From Alphaproteobacteria bacterium (GTDB lineage Bacteria; Pseudomonadota; Alphaproteobacteria; Micavibrionales; Micavibrionaceae): a stretch of 64,000 nt of DNA. The stretch spans positions 26,162 to 90,161 of the forward strand of contig JAEUKP010000024.1 of assembly GCA_016794145.1 (NCBI GenBank), given 5' to 3'. Positions 1-8,668 of the stretch are shown here, in pieces. The notes beneath the pieces are model-generated. The model ran no database searches, was not told the DNA's origin, and worked only from the letters and a program-made list of their open reading frames with translations. Made by a program: the position numbers and the translations under genes. Numbering within the stretch: position 1 is the stretch's first letter; every line of letters starts with the position of its first letter.

Positions 1-2
1 GC

Positions 3-353
3 AAAGCCGGAGAAACCGTCGGATACAACCAAACCGAAACACTCGCAGCCGATACGCAACTGGCCACCATTGGCCTTGGATATGCCGATGGGTTCTTCCG
101 TTCCGGCAGCGGCCGCGCCCATCTGTATTGGCGCGGTTTCCCCTGTAAAATCATGGGCCGTGTGTCCATGGACTTGATCACCGTCGCTATCGGCTCCCTG
201 CCGCCGACCTGTCCGCCCCCGCAACAAGGCGACTGGCTGGAAATCATTGGCCCGCATCAATCCGTGGATCATCTGGGGGCAAGCCTCGGCACAATCAGTT
301 ACGAAGTGCTAACCTCCCTCTCCCACCGCGCCGAGCGGATTATAGGTATATAA
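3..353 (+). CDS. alr: Alanine racemase, C-terminal fragment (5' truncated by window edge)
   Basis: Converts L-alanine to D-alanine with PLP for peptidoglycan. Only about the last 116 residues are present, read in the frame that begins at base 3. The visible part is the C-terminal beta-domain of the family: GLGYADG near the start, then the GRVSMDL signature (in family members a nearby Met-Asp segment lines the active site) and the closing pattern YEVLTSLSHRAERII, typical of the racemase C-terminus. The N-terminal TIM barrel with the PLP lysine lies outside the window. The stop is TAA at 351-353. Identification is firm; whether it is the biosynthetic or the catabolic paralogue cannot be told. 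Confidence 0.9.
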   Translation, partial: KAGETVGYNQTETLAADTQLATIGLGYADGFFRSGSGRAHLYWRGFPCKIMGRVSMDLITVAIGSLPPTCPPPQQGDWLEIIGPHQSVDHLGASLGTISYEVLTSLSHRAERIIGI

Positions 354-392
354 TTAATTTATATTTCATAATATTTGTGCATACTCTTGTAG

Positions 393-1292
393 ATGGAGAA
401 AGACACCCTACGCACAGAGTTCAATAGAATTCTACAAACCCCTGAAATTCAATGGAAAACCGTTGAAACGAATCCTGATCTCACAGACTCAGAATTTCCT
501 TGGGCGCGTCAGCAGGCACCCAAAGAAAGCCGGTATTCTATTGAAAACCCGTATTCTATTGAACGGTTCACCGATGAGGCAAAAACTAAACAACCCTTTT
601 TTTTAAAAATCGGTGAGAATCTTGCCGACCTATTCGGCGGAAATTTTTCTCTTGGTCCTCCGAAAGATAACGAGCGAATTCAAGAAATAATACGGGAGGG
701 ATATCGTCCGCAATTTATCCGCGACTATTTGCGCGGCGTTATTTTGCTTCGCGATAATGAAACACTTCTTGCCGCCAGAGAAAAACTCAGAAACCTTTTA
801 AACCATAACCAACCTTGGATTATTGAATGCATTGATCGCTATGCCCACCCAAGCTCTGCGGGGTATAGAGGGATTTTTCTTTATGTGCAGTTGGATTACC
901 ATATTGCGGAAATTCAAATTCATACACAAGCCTACTGGAATGCTGTTAATAAGGATCATGATGTTTACAAGAAGCAAAGGACAGTCCTCGCCCATGGAAA
1001 TGATCTTCAGGATTCCCCTGACGTAATCGACGCATTTTATGAGAGCGGATGCCTGGAAGGAGAGTTTGATGCCTACTCTCAAGAAATTTATAGGGCATTT
1101 TTAAAGATCCAAACCCTCCGGCGCACAAAGTTACAAGCTGCTGCGGAGCAGTCCGGCGTCAATGATTTGGTTTTAGATCCTTCCGAATGGAAAAACAGCT
1201 GCACCTACCCACTCCGCCCCGTAAAGTTAGACACAGGGGCCGATGGCTATATGATCCCTACCTCTCTTTGCAAGTTTTATGCTCCGGACTGA
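393..1292 (+). CDS. Orphan RelA/SpoT-like nucleotidyltransferase-fold protein
   Basis: A 299-residue protein with a central segment (about residues 105-200) that follows the RelA/SpoT synthetase pattern: RDYLRG (110-115), then DRYAHP (148-153), GYRG (157-160), AEIQIHT (172-178) and H189 followed by VYKKQR. In the family the Asp of the first motif and the Glu of the E-I-Q motif sit at the catalytic site, and both are present. There is no HD hydrolase domain and no TGS or ACT domain, so it is not the long housekeeping Rel. It could be a small alarmone synthetase, or a member of the related group that acts as toxins by pyrophosphorylating nucleotides or tRNA. Residues 1-100 and 200-299 are unrecognised. 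ATG 393 has only a weak upstream ribosome site. No obvious antitoxin lies next to it. Confidence 0.7.
   Translation: MEKDTLRTEFNRILQTPEIQWKTVETNPDLTDSEFPWARQQAPKESRYSIENPYSIERFTDEAKTKQPFFLKIGENLADLFGGNFSLGPPKDNERIQEIIREGYRPQFIRDYLRGVILLRDNETLLAAREKLRNLLNHNQPWIIECIDRYAHPSSAGYRGIFLYVQLDYHIAEIQIHTQAYWNAVNKDHDVYKKQRTVLAHGNDLQDSPDVIDAFYESGCLEGEFDAYSQEIYRAFLKIQTLRRTKLQAAAEQSGVNDLVLDPSEWKNSCTYPLRPVKLDTGADGYMIPTSLCKFYAPD
531..566 (+). repeat. Short in-frame tandem duplication, period 18
   Basis: The 13-mer GTATTCTATTGAA occurs at 533-545 and again at 551-563, exactly 18 bases apart. In the protein this gives YSIEN followed by YSIER. It lies outside the RelA/SpoT-like motifs. Confidence 0.8.
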
Positions 1293-1300
1293 ATAAATAA

Positions 1301-1333
1301 AATATGACAAAACACATCTGATTTTCTTGCATT
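1301..1333 (+). repeat. 33-bp direct repeat, copy 1
   Basis: This segment matches 2977-3009 at 32 of 33 positions; the only difference is CACATCTG here against CACTTCTG there. The two copies bracket the genes at 1450-2966. This copy contains TTGCAT (1327-1332) but has no -10-like hexamer at the right distance, unlike the copy in front of pyrH. Confidence 0.9.
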
Positions 1334-1390
1334 CCCCACGTCACGATGCAAAACCCGAAAGGCCAGCGTTTCCAATAATTTTCAACTGTC

Positions 1391-1419
1391 TCGACTGGCA
1401 GTTTGTCTTGAAGTATAAT
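1391..1419 (+). promoter_or_regulatory. Predicted sigma70-type promoter of the two-gene membrane cassette
   Basis: TCGACT (1391-1396), a 17-base spacer and a perfect TATAAT (1414-1419), about 30 bases before the ATG at 1450. A TAGGAG ribosome site follows at about 1435-1440. Confidence 0.55.
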
Positions 1420-1449
1420 ACCGTCGATTGTCATTAGGAGATTTACATT

Positions 1450-2022
1450 ATGTCGCTTTCAACCTTTATCAAGGAAAACCGTGTTCTGATCGCGGGAGCC
1501 CTGATGCCCTTGCTTCTCGTCGGATTCTTTGCGCTAGCAAAAATGATACCACACTATACTGTTGCCCCTCCCCTCTATAAAGCGCTGTACACATCCTCCG
1601 CATGGAATAATGATTCCTCTGAAATCCGGGTCGTGGTCAATTCAAAAGATCAATTGGACATAGATTTTCGCAAAGGTGAAAAAAGCTACTCCAAAGCCTA
1701 TGTTTACCTGTACGACCCCAAAACCAACAAAGTTGACACAACAGAAATATCTCTGGCGGATGATGATACCGCGCCCGCACTAAAAAAATTTGAAACACTC
1801 ACACTCTCAACACAACAACCGGCTCCTGATGGTTACGTGTGGAAAGATTATCGAGCAAGGGACGAGTCGATTGCTACATGGATTTTTACGAATAGAGCCT
1901 ATCAAGACGGTCCATTTCTTGTTAAAAACAATAACATTGTTAAGATCGAAAACACACCAAGAGAAAATTATGCTTCCTATCGTTTCCTTGGGTGGGTTCT
2001 AGCAGAAGGAGAGGAAAAATAA
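1450..2022 (+). CDS. Unrecognised single-pass membrane-anchored protein (cassette gene 1)
   Basis: A 190-residue protein with one N-terminal hydrophobic segment (about residues 13-31: LIAGALMPLLLVGFFALAK). The polar region after it is presumably extracytoplasmic. I do not recognise the family. It resembles in layout the small partner proteins that often accompany DUF2157 membrane proteins, but I do not see their GDYxxLxY motif. A good TAGGAG ribosome site precedes ATG 1450. Its TAA stop shares bases with the next ATG (TAATG at 2020-2024), so the two genes are almost certainly co-translated. The pair is enclosed by the 33-bp direct repeats at 1301 and 2977. Confidence 0.7.
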   Translation: MSLSTFIKENRVLIAGALMPLLLVGFFALAKMIPHYTVAPPLYKALYTSSAWNNDSSEIRVVVNSKDQLDIDFRKGEKSYSKAYVYLYDPKTNKVDTTEISLADDDTAPALKKFETLTLSTQQPAPDGYVWKDYRARDESIATWIFTNRAYQDGPFLVKNNNIVKIENTPRENYASYRFLGWVLAEGEEK

Positions 2023-2966
2023 TGTATTCTCGTACCGATGCACTGGATCTCATCAAATCCCTGATTGCCACCCATAACTTCACTGAAACTGAGATTATGG
2101 CCTTATTTACGACAGATAAAAAGTCCTCAAGTCTCTTACAAAAAATCATGATCTATCTTGGTGGCGTCTTTATTTTTACAGGAATTGCTATTTACTCCAA
2201 CTTGATTTGGAGTGACTTGGATTCTTTGGCACGTGTCATTTTAACGCTCGGCAGTGGTTTCATCTCCTTCCTTCTGGGGCTTTTTTGTCTGAGCGATGCC
2301 CGCTATACAAAAGCAGCAACTCCTCTTTTTATCATTGCGGCCTTTCTACAGCCAGCGGGGCTATTTGTCTTTATGGACGAATATCTTCCTCATACAGGAA
2401 ACTTTGCCAAAGCAGCGTGTTTTGTTTTTTCGTTTATGACACTCCAACAAATAACAACCTTTATGGCCACCAAAAGAACCTCGCTTTTGTTCTTCAGCAT
2501 TTTCTTTTACTATGGAGCAATTACATCTCTTTTATCTACACTCGAGATTGATAGTGATATAGCCCCTCTCGGTCTGGGAATCTGTGGTTTGATAACAATC
2601 TGGGGAGTTGCAAGAACAGAACATCACCCTATTGCACCATTTTATTATTTTTGCTTTTGCATTCTTACGGCAACTGCCGCTTTCGACATGCTTGAAAGCA
2701 CACGCTATGACGTGTTGCTGGTGGGCGTCGCCGCAGGATTTATTTACCTATCCACTTTAGCAGCAAGCCGCACTGTTTTAACTGTTGGTGTCTTATCCCT
2801 GATGGTTTTTCTGGGATATTTCACCGATCGTTATTTCACAAATATTGTTGGGTGGCCGATTGCCCTGATTGTCATGGGATTTGTGATGATCGGAATTAGT
2901 GCCTTTGCCATTAAACTCGGTAAAAAACTATCAGGTCCACACGCAGTCCCACACGGCTCTTTGTAA
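2022..2966 (+). CDS. Polytopic membrane protein, DUF2157-like (cassette gene 2)
   Basis: A 314-residue protein: a short cytoplasmic N-terminus with a helical segment (DALDLIKSLIATHNF), then about eight to ten hydrophobic segments from residue 45 to the end. The layout, with an N-terminal helical region followed by LQKIMIYLGGVFIFTGIAIY and many further membrane spans, resembles DUF2157-type proteins of unknown function. The frame is also open from ATG 1992, but ATG 2022 is preferred: it overlaps the upstream stop and has AGGAGAGG about 8 bases before it. No enzymatic motif is visible. The family assignment is an inference from architecture. Confidence 0.65.
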   Translation: MYSRTDALDLIKSLIATHNFTETEIMALFTTDKKSSSLLQKIMIYLGGVFIFTGIAIYSNLIWSDLDSLARVILTLGSGFISFLLGLFCLSDARYTKAATPLFIIAAFLQPAGLFVFMDEYLPHTGNFAKAACFVFSFMTLQQITTFMATKRTSLLFFSIFFYYGAITSLLSTLEIDSDIAPLGLGICGLITIWGVARTEHHPIAPFYYFCFCILTATAAFDMLESTRYDVLLVGVAAGFIYLSTLAASRTVLTVGVLSLMVFLGYFTDRYFTNIVGWPIALIVMGFVMIGISAFAIKLGKKLSGPHAVPHGSL

Positions 2967-2976
2967 AATCAAATTT

Positions 2977-3009
2977 AATATGACAAAACACTTCTGATTT
3001 TCTTGCATT
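2977..3009 (+). repeat. 33-bp direct repeat, copy 2
   Basis: Second copy of the repeat at 1301-1333 (32 of 33 identical). It ends inside the predicted pyrH promoter and supplies its -35 element. Confidence 0.9.
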
Positions 3010-3030
3010 TTTTGTGCGCCCTGATATGAA
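3003..3030 (+). promoter_or_regulatory. Predicted pyrH promoter
   Basis: TTGCAT (3003-3008), a 16-base spacer and TATGAA (3025-3030), about 30 bases before the pyrH ATG. The -35 element belongs to the 33-bp repeat. Confidence 0.45.
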
Positions 3031-3059
3031 GAAGCGACATTCATTATAAGGGATAAAAA

Positions 3060-3809
3060 ATGACCGCCATGCCTGCCGTAAAGCCTCTTCCCCAGCTCAA
3101 ATATAAACGTGTCCTTTTGAAAATCTCAGGCGAGGTTTTGATGGGCCCGCGTGAGTTCGGCCTTGACCCCGACACCGTTGCCCGTGTGGCGCAAGACGTC
3201 AAAGACGTGGTCGATATGGGCATGGAAGTCTGTATCGTGGTTGGCGCGGGGAATATCTTCCGCGGATTATCCGGAGCCTCGAACGGCATGGATCGCACCA
3301 CCGCCGACCATATGGGCATGTTGGGGATCGTGATTAACGCACTGGCCTTGCAAAATGCCCTGGAAAACATCGATGTGAAAACCCGCGTCCAATCCGCCAT
3401 CCAGATGGATCAGGTGTGCGAGCCCTATATCCGCCGCAAAGCCATTCGTCACATGGAAAAAGGCCGTGTGGTGATTTTTGCCGCAGGCACGGGAAACCCT
3501 TATTTTACCTCGGACACAGGAGCCTCTCTCCGTGCGTCCGAAATGAATTGCGACCTGATTGCCAAAGGCACCAAAGTGAACGGCATCTACACCGCCGATC
3601 CATTCAAGGATCCGAACGCCGTAAAATACGATCACTTAACCTATATGGACATCCTGACGAAAGATTTAAAAGTGATGGATGCGACCGCAATTTCTCTGGC
3701 CCGCGAAAACAAAGTGCCCGTGATGGTCTTTTCCATCCGTGAAAAAGGCAACTTTGCCAAAGTGATGCGCGGCGAAGGCGAATTCACCATTGTCAGTGAT
3801 GAGATCTAG
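3060..3809 (+). CDS. pyrH: Uridylate (UMP) kinase
   Basis: Phosphorylates UMP to UDP with ATP in the cytoplasm; family members are hexameric and regulated by GTP and UTP. The 249-residue length is normal. Recognisable blocks are LLKISGE (ATP-binding lysine region), [32 protein letters not shown] and [11 protein letters not shown], in the order found in bacterial PyrH. It is followed by frr, as in most bacteria, but 213 bases of mostly repeat sequence separate the two. A ribosome site (AAGGGATAAAAA) precedes ATG 3060. Third codon positions are GC-rich compared with the cassette upstream. Confidence 0.97.
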   Translation: MTAMPAVKPLPQLKYKRVLLKISGEVLMGPREFGLDPDTVARVAQDVKDVVDMGMEVCIVVGAGNIFRGLSGASNGMDRTTADHMGMLGIVINALALQNALENIDVKTRVQSAIQMDQVCEPYIRRKAIRHMEKGRVVIFAAGTGNPYFTSDTGASLRASEMNCDLIAKGTKVNGIYTADPFKDPNAVKYDHLTYMDILTKDLKVMDATAISLARENKVPVMVFSIREKGNFAKVMRGEGEFTIVSDEI

Positions 3810-3874
3810 TTTCCAGTGATAGAGAAATAAATTTTAGGTTATGCCAGCCAGGGATTGAAACGATGTCCACAAAA

Positions 3875-3963
3875 GCCCCCCTCACCCGACTTCGGCTAAA
3901 AGCCTTTGGCTTTAAGCCTGCGTTGCCCTCTCCCCCGCGGGGAGAGGGTTAGGGTGAGGGGGC
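3875..3963. repeat. Imperfect palindromic intergenic element between pyrH and frr
   Basis: Nested inverted repeats: the outer arms are GCCCCCCTCACCC (3875-3887) and GGGTGAGGGGGC (3952-3963), the inner arms CCCTCTCCCC (3926-3935) and GGGGAGAGGG (3939-3948) around CGCG. Elements with this CTCACCC...GGGTGAGGG look are common dispersed intergenic repeats in proteobacteria. After it, 3974-4011 holds short AT-rich near-repeats of the CCACTGACAACTGTCCACTAA type. Confidence 0.75.
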
Positions 3964-4022
3964 GTCTTTCACTATCCACTGACAACTGTCCACTAATAAC
4001 TGATAACTAAGAGGAAAACATT

Positions 4023-4577
4023 ATGGCACTTGATTTAAACGACATTAAACACCGCATGCAGGGCGCGATCGAGACATTGGAAAAAGAATTTACCGGTCTG
4101 CGCACAGGGCGCGCTTCGGTCAATATGCTAGAGCCTGTCACCGTGGACGTTTACGGAGCCCGTATGCCATTGAACCAGGTTGGCACCGTGAGCGTTCCCG
4201 AGCCCCGTCTTCTGACGGTTCAGGTGTGGGATATGGGATCCACCAAAGCCGTTGAAAAAGCCATTCGTGAGGCGGGTCTGGGGTTGAACCCTCAAGCCGA
4301 AGGCTCCCTTATCCGTGTACCGATTCCAGAGCTGTCGACCGAGCGCCGCGCTGAACTGCAAAAAGTTGCCGGAAAATACGCCGAACAAACCCGTATTGCC
4401 ATCCGCAACGTCCGCCGTGATGGTATGGATGCGATTAAGAAATCGGAAAAAGACGGTGATATCACCGAAGATGAAGTCAAAAAACTCAACGATGATGTGC
4501 AAAAAGTCACCGATCAATTTATCAAAACCGTGGATGATATGCTGGCCAAAAAAGAAGCCGACGTGATGAAGGTATAA
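4023..4577 (+). CDS. frr: Ribosome recycling factor
   Basis: Works with EF-G to split post-termination ribosomes. 184 residues, the usual length. Family blocks: [15 protein letters not shown] near residue 20-34, [15 protein letters not shown] around 55-70, then [13 protein letters not shown] and the long coiled C-terminal arm with [14 protein letters not shown] 4023 is preceded by AAGAGGAAAAC. It ends 8 bases before uppS, so the two are probably one transcript with the cdsA-dxr genes downstream. Confidence 0.98.
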   Translation: MALDLNDIKHRMQGAIETLEKEFTGLRTGRASVNMLEPVTVDVYGARMPLNQVGTVSVPEPRLLTVQVWDMGSTKAVEKAIREAGLGLNPQAEGSLIRVPIPELSTERRAELQKVAGKYAEQTRIAIRNVRRDGMDAIKKSEKDGDITEDEVKKLNDDVQKVTDQFIKTVDDMLAKKEADVMKV

Positions 4578-4585
4578 TCCCGTTT

Positions 4586-5344
4586 ATGAGCCAGAAACCG
4601 CCCGCATCGCCATCATCCACTGACGCACCACTGGTTCCCCACCACGTGGCCATTATCATGGATGGCAACGGGCGGTGGGCCAAATCGCGGGGTCTGCCTC
4701 GCACGGCGGGCCATCGCAAAGGGGTCGAGGTCGTACGGGACATTGTCAAAGCCGCGCAGGATATCGGGATTAATACCCTAACCCTCTTTGGCTTTTCATC
4801 CGAGAATTGGAATCGTCCCAAGGACGAGATCCATGATCTGATGAAGATGCTCCGCACCTATTTGCGGTCGGAAACCGCCGAACTGCACAAAAGCGGCGTA
4901 CGCTTGCGTGTGATCGGCGACCGACGCGCCTTTGATCCCGACATTGTCGAATTGATCGAAAATGCCGAACGCCTGACATCGGAAAACACCAAGCTGACCC
5001 TGGTCATGGCGTTGGGCTATGGCGGACGACAGGATATTCTTCACGCCGCCACACTTCTGGCCGATCATGTCTATCGGGAAAACCGGAAATTAACAGAGGA
5101 CGAAGTCAACGCGCTTTTCCCCCAATTCCTGATGACCGCAGGAATCCCCGATCCGGATTTGATGATCCGTACCAGCGGAGAAATCCGCATTTCGAATTTC
5201 CTGATCTGGTCCTGCGCCTATACCGAATTTGTCTTTACCGATATTTTATGGCCGGATTTTACCAAGGCAGATTTGGAATCGGCGGTGGCAGACTACGCCA
5301 AACGCGACCGTCGCTTTGGACACATCAAAAATGTAACCGGATGA
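4586..5344 (+). CDS. uppS: Isoprenyl transferase (undecaprenyl diphosphate synthase)
   Basis: Makes the C55 cis-polyprenyl diphosphate that carries peptidoglycan and O-antigen precursors. 252 residues. The cis-prenyltransferase motifs are all present: HVAIIMDGNGRWA with the catalytic Asp, PRTAGHRKG, TLFGFSSENW, and PDLMIRTSGEIRISNFLIW near the C-terminus. It lies between frr and cdsA, the standard order. Confidence 0.97.
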   Translation: MSQKPPASPSSTDAPLVPHHVAIIMDGNGRWAKSRGLPRTAGHRKGVEVVRDIVKAAQDIGINTLTLFGFSSENWNRPKDEIHDLMKMLRTYLRSETAELHKSGVRLRVIGDRRAFDPDIVELIENAERLTSENTKLTLVMALGYGGRQDILHAATLLADHVYRENRKLTEDEVNALFPQFLMTAGIPDPDLMIRTSGEIRISNFLIWSCAYTEFVFTDILWPDFTKADLESAVADYAKRDRRFGHIKNVTG

Positions 5345-5371
5345 ACCAGAAGATGAGGTCAACGTAAGATT

Positions 5372-6073
5372 ATGCCGCATAAATCCTTTTCTTCTATAAC
5401 TCTTCGCCTTATTTCATCAGCCATTTTAATTCCAATTGTCATGTGTCTTATTGCGATCGGAGAATGGTTTTTCATTGGGCTAGTTGCTCTCTGTATCGCG
5501 ATTGCATTGATCGAATGGTCAAAAATTGCTGTTCATATGTCTTTTTCATCTGGGTTTCAATACGCCTTTCGGTACATATTGATCTGTATTGGTTTTCTTT
5601 ACCTTTCCTTTTCTTTCCTTGAAATGAGCTATCTCCGCGAACAGGAGGACGGTCTTTTCTGGACAATTTTATTTATGATATCGGTCTGGGCCAGCGATTC
5701 CACCGCCTATTTGTTCGGCAAGACCATCGGTGGCGCCAAAATGTCCCCCACCATCAGCCCGAATAAAACATGGTCGGGCTATGCGGGGGCTCTGATCGGC
5801 CCTGCACTGGTGCTCCTGGCTGCGGTTCATGTGATTCCGTTCTTTCCCGAAGCCCTCGCCACGCCGTCTCTGTTGGTGACCGGGCTTGCCGGAATTTTGG
5901 TCGGGATTGCCGGACAATCCGGTGATTTGATGATCTCGGCGATGAAACGCAAAGCTGGCCTGAAAGACACCGGAGCCCTGATCCCCGGACATGGTGGCAT
6001 TCTGGATCGCATTGATGCACTGCTTCTTGCCTTGCCGGTCTATCTGGCGTATGTGGAATACGTAACCGAATAA
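5372..6073 (+). CDS. cdsA: Phosphatidate cytidylyltransferase (CDP-diacylglycerol synthase)
   Basis: Integral membrane enzyme converting phosphatidate and CTP to CDP-diacylglycerol, the branch point for bacterial phospholipids. 233 residues, at the short end for the family. About six to seven hydrophobic segments. The family signature covers the C-terminal part: SDSTAYLFGKTIGG, SPNKTWSGYAGA, GQSGDLMISAMKRKAGLKD, and PGHGGILDRIDALL. Codon use changes inside the gene: up to roughly base 5690 it is AT-rich, after that clearly GC-rich. Confidence 0.95.
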   Translation: MPHKSFSSITLRLISSAILIPIVMCLIAIGEWFFIGLVALCIAIALIEWSKIAVHMSFSSGFQYAFRYILICIGFLYLSFSFLEMSYLREQEDGLFWTILFMISVWASDSTAYLFGKTIGGAKMSPTISPNKTWSGYAGALIGPALVLLAAVHVIPFFPEALATPSLLVTGLAGILVGIAGQSGDLMISAMKRKAGLKDTGALIPGHGGILDRIDALLLALPVYLAYVEYVTE

Positions 6074-6093
6074 AGCTTTACGTTAGTATCATC

Positions 6094-7251
6094 ATGTCAC
6101 ATAAAATGGTCACACTTCTCGGATCCACAGGGTCCATCGGCACCAACACGATTGATTTGATCGCGGCGCATCCCGATCAGTATCGTGTCCGTGCCTTGAC
6201 AGCCGGAAAGAATGTGTCCCTCCTTGCCGCCCAAGCCAAAGCGTTGCAGCCCGAATTTGTGGCCATTGCAGACCCTGCCCTGTGGCATGATCTCCAATCC
6301 GCCCTGTCCGGAACCGGGATCGCATGCGGTGCGGGCGAGTCAGCCATTCTGGACGCCGCCGCCATGACAACAGATATTTGTGTTGCGGCGATTGTCGGGT
6401 TTGCCGGATTAAAACCTGTTCTGACCGCGATCCGCCATACCAAAACTCTTGCGATTGCCAACAAGGAACCTTTGGTGGCAGCCGGAGCCCTTGTTCTGTC
6501 AATGGCCGATGAATTCGGAACAAAGATTATCCCGGTCGATAGTGAGCACAGCGCAATTTTTCAAGTTTTTGAAACACATCATCATAACCGGGTAAAAAAG
6601 ATCATTCTAACCGCATCAGGGGGCCCATTCCGGACGATTCCGATTGACCAAATGAAATCAGCAACAGTTGAACAGGCGCTTGCACACCCCAACTGGTCAA
6701 TGGGGGCCAAAATTTCAATCGATAGTGCAAGTATGATGAACAAAGCCTTAGAGATGATCGAAGCCCATTACCTATTTAATATGCCTCCCGATAAAATTGA
6801 TGTGCTAATCCATCCTCAATCTGTTATTCATTCAATGGTGGAATATATTGATGGATCTATCCTTGCCCAGATGGGAGCACCAGACATGCGAACGCCAATT
6901 GCTGTTGCTCTTGCCTATCCTGACCGCATGAAGACCACAGGACCTTTGTTAGACTGGGGGGCTGTCCCTACCCTTACATTCGAAAAACCAGATCTGGAAA
7001 AATTCCGCGCTATTCAGCTGGCTTATGACTGCCTGAACGAAGGTGTGGGACATCAAATCGCATTAAATGCCGCAAATGAAGTTGCTGTTGAAAAGTTTTT
7101 GAATCGGCGTATTTCATTCGGCGATATTATGAGGATTGTTGAGGAAGGATTATCTTTGGTTCCACAAGGAACCCCTAAAACTCTTGGCGATATTCTTGCA
7201 GTGGATCAAGATATTCGTAAAAAACTTATACAAAGGGAGCCCCTGAATTGA
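6094..7251 (+). CDS. dxr: 1-deoxy-D-xylulose 5-phosphate reductoisomerase
   Basis: Second step of the non-mevalonate isoprenoid pathway: NADPH-dependent conversion of DXP to MEP. 385 residues. The NADPH-binding LLGSTGSIG is at residues 8-16, followed by [21 protein letters not shown] (metal ligands), [27 protein letters not shown] and [12 protein letters not shown]. It feeds the isoprenoid supply used by uppS upstream and by the polyprenyl synthase near 51 kb. The first 150 codons are GC-rich, while the rest (from about base 6540) is AT-rich. The stop overlaps the TTG start of the next gene. Confidence 0.98.
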   Translation: MSHKMVTLLGSTGSIGTNTIDLIAAHPDQYRVRALTAGKNVSLLAAQAKALQPEFVAIADPALWHDLQSALSGTGIACGAGESAILDAAAMTTDICVAAIVGFAGLKPVLTAIRHTKTLAIANKEPLVAAGALVLSMADEFGTKIIPVDSEHSAIFQVFETHHHNRVKKIILTASGGPFRTIPIDQMKSATVEQALAHPNWSMGAKISIDSASMMNKALEMIEAHYLFNMPPDKIDVLIHPQSVIHSMVEYIDGSILAQMGAPDMRTPIAVALAYPDRMKTTGPLLDWGAVPTLTFEKPDLEKFRAIQLAYDCLNEGVGHQIALNAANEVAVEKFLNRRISFGDIMRIVEEGLSLVPQGTPKTLGDILAVDQDIRKKLIQREPLN

Positions 7252-8570
7252 CCCCAACCGCCCTTCATGAATACCAACAAAGCAAAAGCCTTCCTGAATC
7301 TCACGGAACGGTCAGGGTCAATGTCACCGGAAATATTTTTCGAAAATTATTTTCATTTATGGGGCCAGGCTATCTCGTCGCTGTCGGGTATATGGATCCT
7401 GGAAACTGGGCAACAGCCTTATCAGGAGGGGCTCAGTTCGGGTACACCCTCCTCTCTGTTTGCTTGATATCAAATATTATGGCCATGCTGTTACAATCAC
7501 AATGCGCCCGTTTAGGCATTGCAACAGGACGGGACCTTGCACAAATGTGCCGTGATTCCTTTTCGAAACCTGTTTCTTTTATCCTTTGGATTCTTGCTGA
7601 ATTGGCAATTTGCGCAACCGATATTGCAGAAGTAATCGGAACAGCAATTGGCTTATATCTTCTCTTTCATATTCCTCTTGAATGGGGGGTTCTGATTACA
7701 GGGTTGGATGTACTATTGGTGCTGGCCTTACAACGCATCGGGTTCAGATGGATAGAAGCATTTATCATCAGTCTCTTAATTGTGATTTTTGGATGTTTTG
7801 CGGTTCAAATGCTTTTGGCCCAACCTGATATACCTGCAATTGCGAATGGGTTTATCCCGAAAACCGAAATTATTACGAACCCAGCGATGCTTTATATCGC
7901 GTTGGGAATTATTGGGGCAACAGTCATGCCGCACAACCTTTACCTTCACTCTTCAATTGTCCAGACAAGAGCGATTGATTCAAACCATCTTGCAAAAAAA
8001 TCAGCTATTCGTTTTGCGACGATGGACTCAACCCTGGCTTTGGCGATTGCGCTTATCATTAATACATCTATCCTGATTTTGGCAGCAGCAACATTCCATG
8101 TTTCAGGATATTCAGATATCGCGGATTTAACAGATGCCCATAAAATGATTACGCCTATCCTGGGAACGGCCCTCGCGGGAACTTTGTTTGCGGTCGCCCT
8201 GCTTTGCTGTGGTTTAAGCTCGACAGTGACAGCCACTCTCGCAGGCCAGATTATCATGGAAGGTTTCCTTAATCTACGACTTCCACCATGGGCCCGAAGA
8301 ATGATCACCCGTGGACTGGCCTTAATTCCTGCCCTATCTGTCACCGTTCTTTATGGTCAAGAGGGAGTTGGAAAGCTTTTGATTCTGTCTCAGGTTATTC
8401 TCAGTTTACAATTACCCTTCGCCGTTGTTCCGTTGGTCATGTTTACCGCAAATCGCAAAAAGATGGGGGATTTTACGGCCCCGTTGTGGTTGACAATAAC
8501 GACTGCGATGATTGCGATTCTTTTGATTACGCTGAACATCAAAATGATCATAGATATCATTTTCATATGA
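7248..8570 (+). CDS. mntH: Nramp-family divalent metal ion transporter
   Basis: Proton-coupled importer of Mn(II)/Fe(II) in the inner membrane. 440 residues with about eleven hydrophobic segments. The metal-binding DPGN of helix 1 is seen as [10 protein letters not shown] (about residues 48-57), and the MPHN motif of helix 6 as [11 protein letters not shown], so both conserved half-helix motifs are intact. I chose the TTG start at 7248 because AAGGGAG lies 9 bases upstream and the first internal Met (residue 38) would remove the start of the first helix. The start overlaps the dxr stop by 4 bases, which suggests translational coupling. In many alphaproteobacteria this place is held by the site-2 protease rseP, so an Nramp gene here is unusual. 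The symbol is by family only. Confidence 0.9.
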   Translation: MTPTALHEYQQSKSLPESHGTVRVNVTGNIFRKLFSFMGPGYLVAVGYMDPGNWATALSGGAQFGYTLLSVCLISNIMAMLLQSQCARLGIATGRDLAQMCRDSFSKPVSFILWILAELAICATDIAEVIGTAIGLYLLFHIPLEWGVLITGLDVLLVLALQRIGFRWIEAFIISLLIVIFGCFAVQMLLAQPDIPAIANGFIPKTEIITNPAMLYIALGIIGATVMPHNLYLHSSIVQTRAIDSNHLAKKSAIRFATMDSTLALAIALIINTSILILAAATFHVSGYSDIADLTDAHKMITPILGTALAGTLFAVALLCCGLSSTVTATLAGQIIMEGFLNLRLPPWARRMITRGLALIPALSVTVLYGQEGVGKLLILSQVILSLQLPFAVVPLVMFTANRKKMGDFTAPLWLTITTAMIAILLITLNIKMIIDIIFI

Positions 8571-8668
8571 TTTAAAAATTTCCCTTATCCTCTTTCTCAC
8601 TCTATGGCATTATGGGTGAGTGATTCTGAGTCATTGATATCAATTTTAAAACAACCATTTGGATTCCC

